From the NCBI GenBank assembly GCA_003254925.1, contig QANZ01011162.1:9607-73606 (forward strand): 64,000 bases of DNA, in the 5' to 3' direction. Of the stretch, positions 60,817-64,000 are shown one piece after another (the stretch's first letter is position 1; the number at the start of each line of letters is the position of its first letter). The notes under the pieces were generated by a model. That model ran no database searches. It was given only the letters and a program-made list of their open reading frames with translations, and was not told where the DNA came from. The position numbers and the translations under genes were made by a program. Source of the stretch: Chamaecrista fasciculata (Eukaryota > Streptophyta > Magnoliopsida > Fabales > Fabaceae).

Positions 60817-63800
60817 ATGTTGACTTGCATTGCTTGTTCGAAGCAGCTTAACAACAACAACAAAGGATCTCTTCCCCCTCAAGATGAACACGAAGAAGAA
60901 GAAGCCATTGGAACTCCCAGCACCAAACAAGCCATTAAGGCCCTCACTTCTCAGGTAATCATATAATTCTTCATAAATGCCTAATAATATGAACCCAATT
61001 TATAATTTTCATGAATTACTTGTTTAGATCAAGGACATGGCAGTGAAAGCTTCTGGGGCATACAGAAACTGCAAGCCTTGTTCAGGATCTTCAAATGGGA
61101 ATCATCATAGGAACCAAAACTATGCTGATTCTGATATGGCTTCAGAATCTGCTAGATTTCACTGGGCTTATAGAAGAACTGGAACTGGAAGCTCAAACTC
61201 TACCCCAAGGCTATGGGGGAAAGAAATGGAGGCTAGATTGAAAGGGCTTTCTAGTGGAGAAGGCACACCTGCATCAGTGAGTGGCAGAACTGAGTCTGTG
61301 GTTTTCATGGAGGAAGATGAACCTAAAGAATGGGTTGCTCAGGTTGAGCCTGGTGTGCTCATTACTTTTGTTTCATTGACTCAGGGAGGAAATGATCTGA
61401 AGAGGATTCGGTTCAGGTAATTTCTTGTTTCTTTCATGTTAGATGTAACTTGACACTTTGAAATTTGTATTGCAATCAAATATAACATGTAACATGTATA
61501 TACCAACAATGGTTCAGTTCATTTGGTAGATAGCTATTTTCCTTAAGCTTGATGTCCAGAGTTTGAATCTGCCGTGTGTATACAAAACCAACTTCTTTGA
61601 TCTCTGTGTTTTGGTAGGAATATTATGTGGCCTGTGGCGGGGATACTTCTTCCTCTTTCTTACAAAAGAAAAAAATGCATAAAACCCCATATGAATTTTA
61701 GTCACCTGCAAAAAAAATTACTGAACTTTGAAGAGTGACGAAAGAGTCTGTACTTTTGATTTTGTGCAAATAATCCCCTTTATTAGAATTTTTATTGGCA
61801 AAACCCAAAAATTTTTAGATTTCTTTTGCTACTGTTCATGTTAATTTTACTTTTGAATCAATGTAGAATGCAACAACAATTATAATTTTTTTTGAAAAAC
61901 TTGATTTTTTGAATAAAAAAACTTAATAAAAGGGGTCTTTTGCCCAAAATTAAAAGTTCAGTGAGTTTTCTGCACGGTGACTGAAGTTCAGGAGAATTTT
62001 GTGCATTTTAGCCCAAAATTGCCACTAATTTGTCTTTGAACGTTGCCATTAAGACTGATATGATGGTAGGTAATTAACTTTTTAGGACTGATATGGTATT
62101 GTAGTTTTACTTACTCAATACATGATATTTGCTTATATTGGGATGTCTGTGGTGTCCAGTATCCAAGTTAGTGTACAAGTCCTTTTTAACTTATCGCATG
62201 CTTTGTCATATTGGCAGAGGCAAACTAGCTTTTAATCAGTAGGAATAAAATAACTTTGTCCTTTGTAGTACTTGCTTTAAACTTTCTCTTGTTCTTCTTG
62301 ATCTGGGGATTAAGGACACGTTTGTTTGAGAGTGATGAATGATGATGATCACATGCTTTTAAAGGCTGCTCAGATTCTTTCTTTTCTTTCTTGTTTGCGT
62401 TGTTGTAATGTGTAACTTCTTGGTGTTATGACTTCAGCCTTGTATTCCATTATTTCCAATGGTTCATGCTAGTGAAATAGTAGTAGAAACGGGACAAAAG
62501 CAAAAAAGGGGTTTTATCTTCTATCTAGCTTGGGTGATTCAAAACACATTCTCCCTCTCTGCACACAAAAAGAAAAAGTAAAAGGTAAAGAAGGGTGAAC
62601 CAAAAGGAAAAAAAAAGAAAGTAAGTGATGCAAAAGAAACAAAAAGAAAAGGCATGCTTGGTTTTGTACCATAGTAGTAGCATTCAATTATTCATTTCAC
62701 TGCATGAAATTATTGATTATTAATAAGAACTTAATACAGGAAAAGGATAAGTTTCTAGAAGGTTTTCTTTCTTTCTTTCCCTTTTTTTTTTTAAAAAAAA
62801 AACTTTTGGCTCTTCTATCTGCTCTGGAAGTTTACAGTGTAACTTAACTCGCTACTTTGAGTTGTTACTTGTTACCTTTTATGACTTTCTTGGAACATGA
62901 GTCATCTTGTTTCTCGAGCAGTTGGACTTCAAGCTGATTAACTTGTGTGTTTGGAATTTTTGGTACTTATTTGTCATTTCTTGCATGTTTTTCCCGTCAA
63001 TGATGGTTTACTGATTGTTGTTTTTTTAAATTTGAATAGCCGAGAAATGTTTAATAAATGGCAAGCTCAAAGGTGGTGGGCAGAGAACTATGACAAGGTT
63101 ATGGAGTTGTACAATGTTCAAAGGTTCAATCAACAAGCACTTCCTTTCCCAACTCCTCCTCGATCCGAAGATGAGGTAAGCATTCGCCTTTCTGTATGTA
63201 CTATGATGTTGAGGAGTGAAAATTACTCTAATGAATTTTCTATATCCAACCAATGTTAGTCTTTTGTTGTAACTAGTAAGTTACTCCGAACTCATACTTA
63301 GGCCCCGAAGAATTTATTTTTGGTTGAATTTTGAAGACATTTCTTATTAAAAAGCTTGAAAAAGTTAAGAACTGATTCAAACTTCCTACTTAATAGCTGA
63401 TTATAATAACTGCAGTACTAGATTCTTGCCTTTAGTTGAAATCTTCTATTTTGGGAAGTTTGATAGAATGATGATATGCATTTCATGGTATTTAAAGAAC
63501 CTCCTTTCTTGGTCTCAGAGCTCGAAGATTGAATCTGTTAGGGACAGCCCTGCGACACCGCCTTTAATGAAAGAGCGTCTGCCCCATCACTTTCTTCACC
63601 ATCAAATGGGAATGGGATACTCCTCATCAGATTCACTCGACCACCACACAATGCAACCGCGCCCTTGCTATGAAACCAGTGGTCTAGCTTCAACACCAAA
63701 ACTCTCTGGCATCAGCGGAACAAAGACCGAAACATCTTCCTTGGATGGTTCTGTGAGGACAAGCTCATCGAGAGAGGGAGATCAGTCGGGTGAGCTCTCA

Positions 63801-63916
63801 ATCAGCAATGCCAGTGACATGGAGACTGAGTGGGTAGAACAGGATGAACCGGGAGTGTACATCACTATCCGAGCACTCCCTGGTGGAGCCAGAGAGCTCA
63901 GGCGTGTTCGGTTCAG
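60817..63916 (+). CDS. BRXL: BREVIS RADIX-LIKE protein, first four exons (3' end outside window)
   Basis: A BRX-family regulator; BRX proteins act at the plasma membrane and in the nucleus in auxin transport, root and stomatal polarity. Exons: 60817-60954, 61028-61416, 63040-63175 and 63519-63916 (353 residues plus 2 bases), all GT-AG. The N-terminus MLTCIACSKQ has cysteines that are likely palmitoylated. Next is the conserved QIKDMAVKASGAYRNCKPC, then RLWGKEMEARLKGLSSGEGT. BRX domain 1 (about 138-212) has EWVAQVEPGVLITFVSL, RIRFSREMFNKWQAQRWW and ENYDKVMELYNVQRF. BRX domain 2 starts near 325 (EWVEQDEPGVYITIRAL) and continues in the missing last exon. MLTCIA and the RLWGKEME segment point to BRXL2/BRXL4 rather than BRX itself. 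The start ATG is the first in a suitable leader. Intron 2 (1.6 kb) carries a SINE-like and a MULE-like insertion. Confidence 0.93.
61510..61676 (+). mobile_element. SINE-like element in BRX-LIKE intron 2
   Basis: Box A-like 'tggttcagttcatttggtag' and box B-like 'gagtttgaatctgcc' at SINE spacing, ending in an A-rich stretch (acaaaagaaaaaaa). No clear target duplication, so the boundaries are approximate. Confidence 0.45.
61677..62012. mobile_element. MULE-type MITE in BRX-LIKE intron 2
   Basis: The left arm has 'gcataaaaccccatatgaat', 'tcacctgc' and 'actgaactttgaagagtga'; the right arm has the inverse ('aaaagttcagtgagtt', 'tgactgaagttcagga', 'gtgcattttagcc'). The ends are approximate. It follows the SINE-like piece directly. 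Confidence 0.5.
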
Positions 63917-64000
63917 GTAAGCAAATCAATTGCTGACATGTATACAAAAAAGCACTCTGAACTGACTTAGGAAACTTGGATAGTAACATACAAACGCCAT

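Noticed and set aside
1-64000. CRISPR arrays, operons or a bacterial-type defence system
   Set aside because: The window is plant nuclear DNA with spliced genes; no regular spacer repeats or bacterial gene order were seen.

Overview
The window is 64 kb of nuclear DNA from a dicot plant, probably a rosid. The evidence is AT-rich intergenic DNA, GT-AG introns, TIR-NBS-LRR (TNL) resistance genes, a plant-type PDAT1, a BREVIS RADIX-family gene and typical plant transposons (MULEs, hAT, CACTA, a Helitron, tRNA-type SINEs including Au, an L1-type LINE, LTR elements). I cannot name the species from sequence alone. A run of N and four single N bases show that it is a draft scaffold.

Layout. 1-21.5 kb is a head-to-tail, plus-strand TNL cluster. 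TNL-1 (1046-2299) shows only its last exon. TNL-2 (3349-8391, 4 exons, 1017 aa) and TNL-3 (11994-16652, 4 exons, 1120 aa) read as full genes. TNL-4 (17505-21458) is a broken partial copy, cut by a nested DNA transposon and by a 2.1-kb solo LTR. 22.6-28.1 kb is a complete six-exon phospholipid:diacylglycerol acyltransferase gene on the minus strand (669 aa). 28-60 kb is a gene-poor desert of transposons and decayed DNA: a Helitron, SINEs, CACTA debris with an orphan HMA (metal-binding) exon, a 241-bp tandem repeat, a CCGG-rich hAT element, and a LINE split by an LTR retroelement. 60.8-63.9 kb is the 5' four exons of a BRX-LIKE gene that runs off the right edge.

The TNLs are intracellular immune receptors: TIR NADase, NB-ARC switch, LRR sensor and C-terminal post-LRR (C-JID) domain. 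PDAT makes triacylglycerol from phospholipid and diacylglycerol in the ER. BRX-like proteins act at the plasma membrane and in the nucleus in auxin and polarity control. These three groups are neighbours by position only; I see no joint pathway.

The most interesting parts are transposon-host interactions. A 1.4-kb Mutator-like element with ~280-bp arms and a perfect 9-bp target duplication carries a captured N-terminal piece of a POLTERGEIST-LIKE PP2C gene and ends 174 bp before the TNL-3 start codon. A second MULE carries a GRF zinc-finger fragment. A clean solo LTR sits in the last exon of TNL-4. An LTR element inside a LINE can be bounded exactly by two nested target duplications.
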